Counted from the stretch's first letter, positions 8,429 through 18,139 are shown. The stretch is 64,000 nucleotides of DNA from Odoribacter lunatus (GCF_943193135.1 NZ_CALPCZ010000003.1:1-64000); one strand, 5' to 3'. Notes: generated from the sequence alone by a model not told the origin. A program made the numbers and translations.

Positions 8429-8680
8429 CGAACTCATGCAAACGTTTGAGCATAAGGGAATAAAAAAATGATTAAACCTATTTTAATCACTAAAATTATT
8501 TCTGAGAACGAATATTTCCTCATGAAATATGCCAATGCAAATGTAATACAAAACTCCAAGAATAAAAGTTAAACCGTTAATTATTTATAATAAATCAGCC
8601 TAATAAGTCTTAAACAATATGTAAGGTGTTAATAAACATCAAAATATGGCAATTAAAAAAAACAAACCATATCGTCTGTT
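8429..8680. other. Invertible promoter segment 2 (252 bp), present orientation probably OFF
   Basis: AT-rich, non-coding segment between inverted sites. The only good TAnnTTTG box inside reads leftward (8545-8538). No forward-facing consensus promoter was found in it. Compared with segments 1 and 3 it is diverged, but it is nearly the same length and sits at the same place relative to susC. Confidence 0.7.
8538..8567 (-). promoter_or_regulatory. Probable promoter inside invertible segment 2, pointing away from susC
   Basis: On the minus strand TACATTTG (8545-8538) fits TAnnTTTG perfectly. The -33 position is only TTTT, 18 nt upstream, so the match is weaker than at loci 1 and 3. Orientation is away from the susC at 8859. 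Confidence 0.5.
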
Positions 8681-8705
8681 GTACCTGCTTACCAAGCATG
8701 TATCC
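8681..8705 (-). repeat. Right inverted-repeat arm of invertible promoter 2
   Basis: GTACCTGCTT, centre ACC, then AAGCATGTATCC. The centre is the reverse complement of the GGT in the left arm, as required for recombination between inverted sites. Confidence 0.85.
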
Positions 8706-8800
8706 CAAGGGGAAAAATGAAAGAGAAAATGAAAATGTTTCCGGAATAGGCCGATAAGGTGAATAACAGTGAGAGCGTGGTCAAATTGAAATAGTAGGAA

Positions 8801-8816
8801 ACTTGTTTCGGCAAGT
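8801..8816 (+). promoter_or_regulatory. Short hairpin in the susC-2 leader
   Basis: ACTTG (8801-8805) pairs with CAAGT (8812-8816), 43 bases before the start codon, at about the same position as the leader hairpins of loci 1 and 3 but with unrelated sequence. The last 30 or so leader bases (TACTTAATTTTAAACATTTTAG) match locus 3. Confidence 0.3.
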
Positions 8817-8858
8817 GGATATTATTTATATGAATACTTAATTTTAAACATTTTAGTT

Positions 8859-11800
8859 ATGACAAAACACTTAAGATTAGCAGTAATGCTATTTTTCTCT
8901 GTTTTCCTGTGTGTAGGTAACTACGCATTTGCAGGAAAGAGAACGTCAGGTACATTGGCCGAACAAAAGACGGGCACGTGTACCGGAGTGGTGAAGGATG
9001 CAACAGGTGAAACCATTGTGGGGGCATCTATTTTGGTAAAAGGCACGACTTCGGGAGCTTCTACAGATTTGGACGGTAATTTTACGATTGCCGGTGTTCA
9101 GGAAGGAAGCATCTTGGTTGTTTCTTTTATCGGTTATCGGACACAGGAGGTGAAATGGGAAGGTACTCCGTTGGTTATTACCTTACAGGAGGATTCCCAA
9201 AGTTTGGACGAGGTAATTGTTGTGGGATATACCACCCAGCGTAAAGAGAGTTTGACGGGTGCCATGACAAGTATCAAGAATGATAAATTGAAAGACATCA
9301 CGACTCCTTCGGTTGAGAATATGTTGAACGGCAAGGTGCCGGGCGTGTATGTAGCTCCGGGTTCCGGTCAGCCGGGAAGTGCCGGTGCGGTGGTTATCCG
9401 CGGACAGGCTTCTTTGAGCGGTAGTACATCGCCGTTGTGGGTAATCGACGGAGTCATTGTCGGTAGCAGTGCCGGCGAATTGAACCCGTCCGATATCGAA
9501 AGCATGACCATCCTGAAAGATGCGGCTTCTACGGCTATCTACGGTTCGGAAGGCGCCAACGGTGTTATCGTAGTAACGACAAAAAAAGGAAGGGAAGGTA
9601 AAATGACAATCAACGCTTCCGTAAAATTGGGTATCAGTCGTTTGACTACCGGTAATCTGGAAGTGATGAACGGAGCGGAATTGTACGATTATTACAGTTC
9701 TTTCCAGAATGCAGATAAAATCAGTTTCTCTCGTTGGAATGCCGACTTGCGCAACAGCAATTTCGATTGGTGGGATTTGGCTACTCATACCGGTTTTACG
9801 CAGGATTATCATCTGTCTTTGGCAGGAGGTTCCGATAAACTCAGATCCTATTTTTCATTGGGTTACTACGATGAAGACGGTGCGGTAAAAGGATATGATT
9901 ACAAACGCTATAGTTTCCGTTTCAATACCGATTACAAACCTTATCATTGGTTGACGGTGAAACCGTCAGTGAGCGGTTCGCGCCGGGATATTGAAAATAA
10001 ACAGTATTCCGTGACGGCTATGTATTCCATGCTGCCGTGGGATAGCCCTTATGATGAAAACGGAGAATTGGTTTCGCATCGTTACAGCGGCTGGGTAAAT
10101 ACCTCCTCCACCAACTATCTGTTAGACCTTGAGTATGGAAATTACTCTGAATCTACAAATCATGAATTTATGGGTAACTTCGATTTCGATGTGAAGATTA
10201 CCGACTGGTTGACATTTGCTTCTGTAAACAGCTATCGTTATAACAATTATTCCCAGCACAGTTATACCGACCCGCGTTCAAGCGGAGGTGAAAATGTGGA
10301 CGGACGTTTGACGGAATGGCGTTCGGAAACTGCCCGTAAACTGACAAACCAAAAATTGTTAATCAATAAGACGTTTAACGGAAAACATGCCCTTAACGGA
10401 TTGATTTCGTATGAGTACAAAGATTATTGGTACAAATCGCTGGATGTTTACGGAACGGGATTTATTCCGGGATTCGAGGTATTGGATGTTGTGGCAAAAC
10501 CCGAACGTACCAAAGGCGGTATTTCTGAGTGGAAAGTACAGTCTATTTTTACAAACTGGAAATATGCGTATGATAACAAATATTTGGCAGAGTTCTCTTT
10601 CCGTCGGGATGGTGCTTCCAACTTGGGTGACAATGCTAAATATGGTAACTTGTTCTCTTTCAGTGCCGGTTGGGTTATCAATCGCGAAGATTGGTTTAAA
10701 GCCGATTGGGTGGATAATTTGAAAGTTCGTGCTTCTTACGGTTCCGTAGGTAACCGTCCGAGTTCACTTTATCCGCAATATGACTTGTATGCGGTATCAA
10801 CCGGAGCCAGTTATAATACCAATTCCGGAGCTTTGATCAGCGTTATCGGTAATAAAGATTTGACTTGGGAAAAAACGTATACTACCGGTGTGGGATTGGA
10901 TGCAGCTATGTTCCAAAGCCGTTTGCGTTTGACATTCGATTATTATATCAAGAATACCGACAATATTCTGTACAATGTTCCCGTAACCGGTCTGACCGGT
11001 GTGACGAGCATCTATAAGAATATCGGAGAGATGCGCAATACCGGTTACGAAATTTCATTGGGCGGAGATATTATCCGTACGAAAGATTGGAACTGGAGTG
11101 TGGAAGTGAACATCAGCCATAATAAGAACGAGTTGAAAAACCTGTACAAACAAAAAGAAGCCGACGGCAGTTACGTCGTAAAACCGGTCATCATCGGTGA
11201 CGGTAGCGGTGTTGCAGGTTCTGCCAATCGTATTTTGGAAGTAGGTGAACCGATTGATACCTATTATTTGAAGAAATGGGCTGGAGTTAATCCGGACAAC
11301 GGTGCCCCGATGTGGTATAAAACCGATGAAAACGGAGAATTGGTGACCACCTCCAATTATGCGGAAGCCGAATATTTCAAATGCGGCTCCGGTTCTCCCG
11401 ATTTGTTCGGAGGTTTCTCTACAACACTGACCTGGAAAAATTTTGATTTGAATGCCGTATTCGGTTATTCTATCGGCGGTAAGATTTACAACTATTCCCG
11501 CCAGGAGTATGATTCAGACGGTGCGTATTGCGACCGTAATCAGATGAAACTGCAAAGCGGCTGGAAACGTTGGGAGAAACCAGGTGACAAAGCAACGCAT
11601 CCGGTAGCTAAATACAATAATGCGGATAAAGGCAATTCCGCTTCTTCCCGTTATTTGGAAGACGGTGATTTCTTGAAAATGCGTTCTTTGACTTTGGGTT
11701 ACAATATTCCGGTTAAGAAATGGGGTATTCAGAATTTACGTGTAGCATTGAGCGGCGAGAATCTGTTCACGATTACGGATTATTCCGGTGTGGATCCCGA

Positions 11801-11897
11801 AATCCCGGCATCAGACGGAGTTGTTATGAGAAGTGCTGGTCCCGGCGTATATCCTTCCGTACGTAAGTTTATGTTCGGATTAAATCTAACATTCTAA
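8859..11897 (+). CDS. SusC/RagA-family TonB-dependent outer-membrane transporter (locus 2)
   Basis: 1,012 residues. The signal peptide MTKHLRLAVMLFFSVFLC is almost the same as in the two other SusC proteins here. Then come the carboxypeptidase-regulatory-like domain (TGVVKDATGETIVGASILVKGTTSGASTD, split here by one-residue shortening), SLDEVIVVGYTTQRK, the plug with ANGVIVVTTKKG, and a barrel ending VRKFMFGLNLTF. Beyond the N-terminus it diverges strongly from SusC-1 and SusC-3, which implies a different ligand. It forms a two-gene operon with the SusD ten bases downstream. Expression probably depends on the invertible segment 8429-8680, whose promoter faces away. Confidence 0.95.
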   Translation: MTKHLRLAVMLFFSVFLCVGNYAFAGKRTSGTLAEQKTGTCTGVVKDATGETIVGASILVKGTTSGASTDLDGNFTIAGVQEGSILVVSFIGYRTQEVKWEGTPLVITLQEDSQSLDEVIVVGYTTQRKESLTGAMTSIKNDKLKDITTPSVENMLNGKVPGVYVAPGSGQPGSAGAVVIRGQASLSGSTSPLWVIDGVIVGSSAGELNPSDIESMTILKDAASTAIYGSEGANGVIVVTTKKGREGKMTINASVKLGISRLTTGNLEVMNGAELYDYYSSFQNADKISFSRWNADLRNSNFDWWDLATHTGFTQDYHLSLAGGSDKLRSYFSLGYYDEDGAVKGYDYKRYSFRFNTDYKPYHWLTVKPSVSGSRRDIENKQYSVTAMYSMLPWDSPYDENGELVSHRYSGWVNTSSTNYLLDLEYGNYSESTNHEFMGNFDFDVKITDWLTFASVNSYRYNNYSQHSYTDPRSSGGENVDGRLTEWRSETARKLTNQKLLINKTFNGKHALNGLISYEYKDYWYKSLDVYGTGFIPGFEVLDVVAKPERTKGGISEWKVQSIFTNWKYAYDNKYLAEFSFRRDGASNLGDNAKYGNLFSFSAGWVINREDWFKADWVDNLKVRASYGSVGNRPSSLYPQYDLYAVSTGASYNTNSGALISVIGNKDLTWEKTYTTGVGLDAAMFQSRLRLTFDYYIKNTDNILYNVPVTGLTGVTSIYKNIGEMRNTGYEISLGGDIIRTKDWNWSVEVNISHNKNELKNLYKQKEADGSYVVKPVIIGDGSGVAGSANRILEVGEPIDTYYLKKWAGVNPDNGAPMWYKTDENGELVTTSNYAEAEYFKCGSGSPDLFGGFSTTLTWKNFDLNAVFGYSIGGKIYNYSRQEYDSDGAYCDRNQMKLQSGWKRWEKPGDKATHPVAKYNNADKGNSASSRYLEDGDFLKMRSLTLGYNIPVKKWGIQNLRVALSGENLFTITDYSGVDPEIPASDGVVMRSAGPGVYPSVRKFMFGLNLTF

Positions 11898-11907
11898 ATT
11901 GAATTAT

Positions 11908-13791
11908 ATGAAAAAAATATTTACAATATTAGTAGCTGCGGCAGTTTCGCTGACTGCTTGCGATATTGACTGTTTGCCATACGGTTCTATGGCGGCAGAA
12001 CAGATTACCGATGATCCGGATGCTTCGTTGGATGCCTTGATGAACGGTATGTATGCACAATTGAAGACTTGGTCGGACCCGATGCACCGTTGCGGAGAGT
12101 ATGCCGGTGATAATATGGTGATTCGCGGAAATTCCACGGATGCGTTTTTTGAATTTATTTCTTATTCCCGTACCCCGAATAATTACCGTTTGCAGAATTT
12201 TTGGGATTACGGTTACAAGGCTATTGCCCAGGCTTCCAATATTATTAAGATGATAGAGGAAGGGCAGAGTGCTGAAATCGATAATAAAATCGGCGAATGT
12301 TATTATGTGCGCGGTATGATGTATTTCTATCTGTGCCGGGCTTACGGACGTCCTTATTATCAGGCTCCTGACAAGAATTTGGGAGTACCCATCGTAAATG
12401 GTACGCCCGATAATGTTGTAGGAGAAATGTTTCTGCCGGACCGGGCTACCGTACAGGAAACTTATGAGCAGGTAATTAGTGACTTGAAAGCAGCTGAACG
12501 TTTGATTACGCTTGATAAGGGACCTATTTATGCTTCTAAAGGGGCTGCTCAGGCCATGTTGTCACGTGTGTATCTGTATATGAGCGGTACGTATGAAAAT
12601 CCGAATCCGCAGTATGCACAATTGGCAGTAGAGTATTCAAACAAGGTTATCAATTCGGGAGACTATAGCTTGTTGAGCAGAGATAATTTTATGAAGTATA
12701 ATACGTTTACTCCTGAAAATAACCCGGAAACAATTTTTGCAATCAAACGTGTTGCTTCCGAATTTTCCGGTTTTGACCATTATTACGGTGTTGGTGGTAT
12801 GTATGCCAATATCGGTGGTATGGGCTGGGGTGAAATGTTTGCCAGTGCTAAGTATATCGCTTTGTTAAATGAAACCGGAAGAAATGACTGGCGTCCGGAT
12901 CACTATACAATTGTGGATGCTCGTGCGGCTTTCATAGAACCGACCTATTCAAAAGATAAGGAAGGTAACTATAAAAAGGTCTTTCGTTTTATCAAACCGA
13001 GTCTTCCGTTGCAAGCTGGTGTTTCATTGGATAAATTTACCGGTTATAGCTATGTCCAGGACTCTTTGGTTGTCGAGAATGGTAAGTATTATGCTATTGA
13101 AGGAGTAACTCAATATAAACAGGGTGAAGATAAACTAGTTGCTATTGTAGATTCTGTGTGGGAAAAGGATAAAAAAGTAGGAAAAGTTAGAATCGACACG
13201 ATTAAGTACGAATTGGAGGTGGTAGATGAAGCACAAGGTATTTTTAAGATTGCTAAGTATAATATAGGAACAAATGTTACTGAAGTGCTGACGGAAGTTA
13301 TTGGTGTTGAAGATTATTTTATCACCTTGAATCGTGCTAATCCGCAGTTCTATATTACGAAATGTTCCCGTGAGGGAGAAGATTCTCATTTGCATTCTCC
13401 GCTTATCAGCCGTTTGGGTGAAATTTACCTGAACCGTGCGGAAGCATATGCTAAATTGGGAAATTACGGGGCTGCTTTGGCAGATTTGAATACTATCCGT
13501 GGTCGTGCTATTCTTGGTGGTGAATATGGTTCTCTGAATCCAAGCGAAGCCGGCGACTTGATTGACAAGGAACGTCAGTTGGAATTGGCTTATCAGGCAG
13601 AACGCAGTTATGATGTATTCCGTAATGGAAAGGCATTGACTCGCCGTTTCCCGGGACCGCACGAACAATTGGAAGATGTGTCGGCAACTGATTTCCGGGT
13701 AGTATATTATATCCCGCAGAATGCTATCAATGCTTATCCGGGAACATTGACACAAAACCCGACAAACAACGGAGGAGTGATTTTAAATTAA
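11908..13791 (+). CDS. SusD/RagB-family lipoprotein, enlarged (locus 2)
   Basis: About 627 residues, some 80 more than the SusD at 3559. The lipobox is SLTAC (MKKIFTILVAAAVSLTAC), and the end LTQNPTNNGG corresponds to the usual LxQNPGY. The extra length is a block at roughly residues 350-480 (from KDKEGNYKKVFRF to GVEDYFITLNRANPQF), rich in beta-like and charged stretches, placed between the ligand-facing region and the final helical repeats. ATG 11908 is preferred over an in-frame TTG at 11899. Pairs with SusC-2. The partner genes found in loci 1 and 3 are missing: the transcript ends at the terminator 13815-13846. Confidence 0.93.
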   Translation: MKKIFTILVAAAVSLTACDIDCLPYGSMAAEQITDDPDASLDALMNGMYAQLKTWSDPMHRCGEYAGDNMVIRGNSTDAFFEFISYSRTPNNYRLQNFWDYGYKAIAQASNIIKMIEEGQSAEIDNKIGECYYVRGMMYFYLCRAYGRPYYQAPDKNLGVPIVNGTPDNVVGEMFLPDRATVQETYEQVISDLKAAERLITLDKGPIYASKGAAQAMLSRVYLYMSGTYENPNPQYAQLAVEYSNKVINSGDYSLLSRDNFMKYNTFTPENNPETIFAIKRVASEFSGFDHYYGVGGMYANIGGMGWGEMFASAKYIALLNETGRNDWRPDHYTIVDARAAFIEPTYSKDKEGNYKKVFRFIKPSLPLQAGVSLDKFTGYSYVQDSLVVENGKYYAIEGVTQYKQGEDKLVAIVDSVWEKDKKVGKVRIDTIKYELEVVDEAQGIFKIAKYNIGTNVTEVLTEVIGVEDYFITLNRANPQFYITKCSREGEDSHLHSPLISRLGEIYLNRAEAYAKLGNYGAALADLNTIRGRAILGGEYGSLNPSEAGDLIDKERQLELAYQAERSYDVFRNGKALTRRFPGPHEQLEDVSATDFRVVYYIPQNAINAYPGTLTQNPTNNGGVILN

Positions 13792-13814
13792 AACTTCCTT
13801 ACATTGTAAATAAT

Positions 13815-13846
13815 GAGGGTGCCGATACGGGCACCCTCTCTTTTTT
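13815..13846. terminator. Terminator between converging susD-2 and the Hdr-like cluster
   Basis: GAGGGTGCC and GGGCACCCTC form a stem around GATAC, followed by TCTTTTTT. It ends 12 bases before the stop codon of the minus-strand gene, so it mainly serves susD-2. Confidence 0.85.
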
Positions 13847-13857
13847 ATTTATGTGTT

Positions 13858-15624
13858 TTAACAGTTTTCGGCGACAATTTCCGCAATGTCTTTGATAGGG
13901 ATGGCGGAAGATTTTTTGGTGAATGTCTTTTTACAAAGCGGACAGGCTGTGACAATATAGTCCGGATTGTAAGCTGCGTAGGCGTTTACCGTATCTGTTG
14001 CAATGGTTGTCCGCTGGGGGGCGGTGATGTGTATGTTGGCTAAAGAGCCGCCGCAACAGAGTGAATTTTTACTGTCATAACGGATGGCTATTTTATGACT
14101 TACCGCTTTTAAGACGCTTTCCGGAGCGGTATAGACGTTTGCACCCCGCCCTAATTCGCAAGGGTTGTGGAATACGGTGGTATACTCTGCCTGCCGGGGC
14201 GAAAGGTGCCTGTTTTTAATAAGCATGTGGATATATTCACTGTGGTGCATTACCGGGATGTTCAACTGATAATCTTCTTTGAAAGTTTTATAACAAATCG
14301 GGCAGGAGGTGACAAGAAGAGTGGCTCCGGAAGCCTCGATAGCCGCTTTGTTTTTCTCCATAATAACGGTAGCGGCAGAGCGGTTGCCCGAAAGCAGGAG
14401 TGGACGGCCGCAACAGATGCCTTTCTGTTCGTCTATGAATGTGTAGTCGACGTGTGCTTGTTTAAAAAGGTATTGCATGGAGCGGATAACGGATGGTGTG
14501 AGGTGTCCCATGCAGCCGGCAAAATAGGCGACTTTGCTTTCTCCGTTTGGGCCGGGTTGTATGTAGCTGTATGTGTCTTTGGTTATCCGGGTTCTGTCTT
14601 GGCGTTTGCTTAAACGCAGGGCATTGAGTTTTAAATCTACGGGACAGGCGGCTTCACAGCGTCCGCACATCAGGCAGTTTTCCGTTTGGACGGAATAATC
14701 CCTATGGTGGCGTATCTTTTTCAGGAAATACACCGGTTGTGTGTCTTGCATGCCCAATGAAGTATTGAGCTGGCAACGGTCTATACAGATGCCGCACCGA
14801 GAGCAGGAGTATAGTTGTATGTTGCTGAATGCGTTAAATTCTTTGCCTTGTTTTACACCCCAGTTTTTCAGGAAAATGTAGACGATTTCCGTCGGAATGT
14901 GCATATAACGGGAAAAAGGAAGCAAGATAAAGAATAAACCCAAGACAGAGGAATAGGCCCACCATGCCGGATAAGAAAGGGTATCCAGTGGCAGAAAGCG
15001 GGAGAAGAAGTCTCCTGCGGTGTGGGTGAGAAAACTGCCTCCTCCGCGGATGCCGCTGGTAAAACTTTCAGCAAGAAACCGAAGCGGAAAGATGAGCCAC
15101 AGGACGGTTAGAATGAGCAGGTCGAAAGGACGGTGGTTGGTCGTTTTTTTCAATCCCAATGCTTTGGAATAGATCCGTTTGGTAAATGCCAGCAAAAGTC
15201 CCGAAAGGATGAAAAGAAGAATTAAATCCATAAGGAATGCGAAAACATTGCTATACGGGAAAGTCTCGTTTGCCGGGTGGAAAAAGCGGAAAAAGATGGC
15301 GAAATAGGGGGGATTGAAAGCGGTGGTATGGTATACCGTCGATTCTATTTTCCCCATGATGATAAGCAGGAACCATCCCAGCCCGAAACACATGTGCATG
15401 TATCCGAGAAAAGGATTGGTGCGGTAGATTTTGTGGTGTACCAGACACTCTAAAAAAACTTCCTTAATGGCTTTGAATGTTTTTACGCTGAACATCCCCT
15501 TCCATATTAAGCGTTTATCGCTTTTAGAGAAAGTGCGAATCCAACGTGCATATTTGACAACAAGGTATATGAGCAGTATATTGATACCTATGGTAAAAGG
15601 AAGTACAAAATTATCGTAATACAT
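13858..15624 (-). CDS. Membrane-bound HdrD/DsrK-like iron-sulfur oxidoreductase subunit
   Basis: 588 residues. The first 250 hold about five membrane segments, with histidines near their ends (GYMHMCFGLGW near 77, RYMHIPTEI near 242), like NarI/DsrM-type b-haem subunits. Two 4Fe-4S motifs follow, CSRCGICIDRC (274-284) and CLMCGRCEAACP (317-328). Two cysteine-rich CCG-type domains come next (CMGH...CCGRP...CPIC; NPCELG...CCGG...CPLC), the disulfide or substrate site of heterodisulfide reductases. Last gene of the five-gene minus-strand cluster, 19 bases after its neighbour. Likely passes electrons between the quinone pool and the HdrABC-like proteins upstream; the direction and terminal substrate are unknown. 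Confidence 0.8.
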   Translation of the reverse strand: MYYDNFVLPFTIGINILLIYLVVKYARWIRTFSKSDKRLIWKGMFSVKTFKAIKEVFLECLVHHKIYRTNPFLGYMHMCFGLGWFLLIIMGKIESTVYHTTAFNPPYFAIFFRFFHPANETFPYSNVFAFLMDLILLFILSGLLLAFTKRIYSKALGLKKTTNHRPFDLLILTVLWLIFPLRFLAESFTSGIRGGGSFLTHTAGDFFSRFLPLDTLSYPAWWAYSSVLGLFFILLPFSRYMHIPTEIVYIFLKNWGVKQGKEFNAFSNIQLYSCSRCGICIDRCQLNTSLGMQDTQPVYFLKKIRHHRDYSVQTENCLMCGRCEAACPVDLKLNALRLSKRQDRTRITKDTYSYIQPGPNGESKVAYFAGCMGHLTPSVIRSMQYLFKQAHVDYTFIDEQKGICCGRPLLLSGNRSAATVIMEKNKAAIEASGATLLVTSCPICYKTFKEDYQLNIPVMHHSEYIHMLIKNRHLSPRQAEYTTVFHNPCELGRGANVYTAPESVLKAVSHKIAIRYDSKNSLCCGGSLANIHITAPQRTTIATDTVNAYAAYNPDYIVTACPLCKKTFTKKSSAIPIKDIAEIVAENC

Positions 15625-15643
15625 GCTTTAATGAATTGAGGGT

Positions 15644-15979
15644 TTATAGAGATTGTCGGTGAAGATAATCAATCAGGGTTAGTATCATTTTACGGGTATC
15701 TACACCTCGCGGGCATACTAATGTGCATTTGCCGCACAGCATACATTTGTGTAGTTGTTGGCGGATTTCGTTGTTTTCTCCCCGTTTAACCAGCATCTGG
15801 AGTTTGCGGATATTAAATTCGGTGAGATTGCCTGCGGTGCAGGTGGCGGTACAGCCTCCGCATCCGATGCACAGTTTGCTGCTGGGGGCATTTTGGGCAA
15901 GGCAGGTGGCAAGAGACTTATCGTTTTTGTCGTAGTCAATGACCCGGGCTTCTGATATGGAATATCCCCAAAAGTTCAT
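15644..15979 (-). CDS. Small HdrC-like 4Fe-4S dicluster protein
   Basis: 111 residues with two ferredoxin-type motifs, CIGCGGCTATCTAGN (about residues 37-51) and CMLCGKCTLVCPRG (about 78-91), the pattern of HdrC/GlpC-type electron carriers. It ends right after the second cluster and a short helix, so it is a bare carrier module. It lies between the HdrA-like gene (11 bases) and the membrane subunit (19 bases), probably bridging them electronically. It is the second HdrC-like protein in the cluster. Confidence 0.82.
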   Translation of the reverse strand: MNFWGYSISEARVIDYDKNDKSLATCLAQNAPSSKLCIGCGGCTATCTAGNLTEFNIRKLQMLVKRGENNEIRQQLHKCMLCGKCTLVCPRGVDTRKMILTLIDYLHRQSL

Positions 15980-15990
15980 AGTCGTCTGAT

Positions 15991-17019
15991 TTAATGTTGC
16001 GTGTTACGATTTAACCATTCGCTTATGGTATTTGCTGCTGACCGTGCGTCGGCTAATGTGTCTGTCAGGTTCATCGGGGCGGAGCAGCAGCCTGCTATAA
16101 AGACTCCTTCCTGATTGGTACGGTTGTTTCCGTAGTGGGGGTCGGCAGGTTGAATAAATCCGCTGGGAGCTTGGGTCAAGTGCAATTGTGAAGCCGCTTT
16201 CTGGCTTCCTTCCGAGGCCTCCATGCCAACCATGAGTACTAATAAATCCAGTGTCATGCGTAGCGGTTTGCCGATTAATGTGTCTTCGGCTTTTATGATG
16301 ATTTGTTTGTTTTGATTTTCAGAAGCTTCGGAAAGTCTGCCGCGGATAAATTTGATGTTGTATTTTTCCTGTGCTTTCCGATACATTTCTTCGTATCCCG
16401 GTCCGAACATGCGCATGTCCATATAGAAACAGATGATTTCCGCTTCGGGCAGTAGCTCACGGGTTTCGATGGCTTGTTTTACCGCTGTAATGCAGCATAA
16501 TTTGGAGCAATGGTAATTACAGATTTTTTCGTCCCTTGAACCGACGCAATGAATAAATCCGATGCGTTGGGGAAGGGCTCCGGAACGCATGGTGATTTGA
16601 TGGTTGATGAATTTGTTTTCCAAATTCACAGAGGTAATGACGTTTTCATAAATGCCGTAGCCGTATTCTTCTTTTCTTTGGGCTTCAAAAAGTTTGAAAC
16701 CGGTAGCAAGCAACAGGGCGTCACCGGTAAGTAAGGCTCCGTCGCTGAGCTGGACGGAAGTTTTGCCGTTTTCTTCCCGGGTGATATCGGTAGCTTCTGT
16801 ATTCAGATGAAGACGGATATGGGGATGTTGAAGATGGTTTGACAGAATGGTGTTGAGGTCTTTGGCGCTTTTCCTGTCGGGGAAAAGTTGATACCAGTTA
16901 TTGAGGTTACCTCCGGTGCTGTTTTCTTTTTCAATCAAGTCCACTTGGATGCCTTCGTTTGCTAAGCGGAATGCGGCTTCGCATCCTGCGGGACCGGCTC
17001 CTATGATGATAACGTTCAT
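15991..17019 (-). CDS. HdrA-like FAD-dependent oxidoreductase (short form)
   Basis: 342 residues. GAGPAGCEAAFRLA (residues 7-20) is the FAD-binding Rossmann motif and ALLLATGF (101-108) the second nucleotide motif. A characteristic HdrA cysteine patch follows (CVGSRDEKICNYHCSKLCC, C158 to C176), which in the family binds a 4Fe-4S cluster near the flavin. Archaeal HdrA proteins are about twice as long; this one lacks the N-terminal and C-terminal ferredoxin domains, resembling QmoA-type or bacterial short HdrA. In the cluster it follows the HdrB-like gene by 22 bases. Likely the flavin hub of the complex. Confidence 0.82.
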   Translation of the reverse strand: MNVIIIGAGPAGCEAAFRLANEGIQVDLIEKENSTGGNLNNWYQLFPDRKSAKDLNTILSNHLQHPHIRLHLNTEATDITREENGKTSVQLSDGALLTGDALLLATGFKLFEAQRKEEYGYGIYENVITSVNLENKFINHQITMRSGALPQRIGFIHCVGSRDEKICNYHCSKLCCITAVKQAIETRELLPEAEIICFYMDMRMFGPGYEEMYRKAQEKYNIKFIRGRLSEASENQNKQIIIKAEDTLIGKPLRMTLDLLVLMVGMEASEGSQKAASQLHLTQAPSGFIQPADPHYGNNRTNQEGVFIAGCCSAPMNLTDTLADARSAANTISEWLNRNTQH

Positions 17020-17041
17020 GATACGGATAAAGAGTTTATGA

Positions 17042-18112
17042 TTATTTTATTTTTAAATAAGTGGGGCATTTAGGCGCACCTAAAGATTCACCCCGGCTGT
17101 TGCAATATTTTTTATCGGGATCATATGGGATACCCATTTTATCAAGTAAAGGTTCTACGGCAACTTGGTGCATTTGCAACCCGATATCCCACGGGTCGTA
17201 TCCCAAGACCAATGCGGCCATTTCCTCATAGGTAAGTACCGGAATACCGTAGCCGTTGGCTCCGTAAGTGATGCCTTCCATTTCACTGATAGTATATTGC
17301 CATTTGTCGAGGAACATGGCACATCCCGGACAGTTGGCGACGATAAAATCGGGCTCGTAGGGCTGCATGGATTCAAATTTCTTTTTGGAGTTGGCAACGG
17401 AGAACCCCCTGTTTGCCATGACGAGGTAGTTACGGAAACCGAAACCGCAACAGTGCCGCCGTTCCGGATAGTCTATCGGTTCACCACCCCACGCTTCTAT
17501 CATGCCGGTCAGTACGGCCGGAAATTCCGCACCTCCGATACCTTTGGAAGGAAACATCTTGGCATAATGGCACCCGATGTGGTCTACGACTTTTAAAGGG
17601 CGTCCGGTGTGTATGTTTTTTAACGGATGAAGAATTTGAGAGGCTATCTCGTTTCTGAATTTGTAGATAATATCGGAAGTGTGGGCGAGGTTACGGGGCT
17701 TTTTAAATTCCCGTCGAGTCGCTTTATACAAATACTCCCTGATTTTTTCTTCTATCTCGGGGTGGTGTTCCCATGTGTCCAGGATTTCCGTATAAATACC
17801 GAAAGAGGTAATGCACGAAGGGGTCAGGTTTTCATAGCCTGCTTCTGTCATGAGGGCGAAATGCCGCGCAACAACTGTCATGATTGTTTCTATCGGTACG
17901 ACATCCGAATGGTAACCGATACCTGTACAGGTTGTGTGACGGGGATCATCGATGACATTTTTGTGTAGTTTGTTACGAAGAATATCCAGATAGACCCATT
18001 CCGAGCCGGGAAAGAAAGTCTGCCGGATGCAACTGCGTGCATAGAAGTAGTTGTTGTCGGCAATTTCTTTCTGGTATTCTTTCCATATTTGTTCTTTTCC
18101 TAACAGTTCCAT
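17042..18112 (-). CDS. HdrB-like CCG-domain protein
   Basis: About 356 residues. The C-terminal half holds a full CCG domain (IGCHYAKMF, then RRHCCGFGF, then ANCPGCAMF), which in HdrB binds the noncubane 4Fe-4S cluster that splits disulfides. The N-terminal half has a degenerate copy (SCIRQ, TCTGIGYHSD, SCITSFG), where the CC pair is reduced to one cysteine. The ATG at 18112 is chosen over an in-frame TTG at 18124. It follows the HdrC-like gene by 27 bases. The true disulfide substrate in a bacterium without coenzyme M is unknown. Confidence 0.83.
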   Translation of the reverse strand: MELLGKEQIWKEYQKEIADNNYFYARSCIRQTFFPGSEWVYLDILRNKLHKNVIDDPRHTTCTGIGYHSDVVPIETIMTVVARHFALMTEAGYENLTPSCITSFGIYTEILDTWEHHPEIEEKIREYLYKATRREFKKPRNLAHTSDIIYKFRNEIASQILHPLKNIHTGRPLKVVDHIGCHYAKMFPSKGIGGAEFPAVLTGMIEAWGGEPIDYPERRHCCGFGFRNYLVMANRGFSVANSKKKFESMQPYEPDFIVANCPGCAMFLDKWQYTISEMEGITYGANGYGIPVLTYEEMAALVLGYDPWDIGLQMHQVAVEPLLDKMGIPYDPDKKYCNSRGESLGAPKCPTYLKIK

Positions 18113-18139
18113 AATGATTGTCAATAGTTGCAGGTCGGT

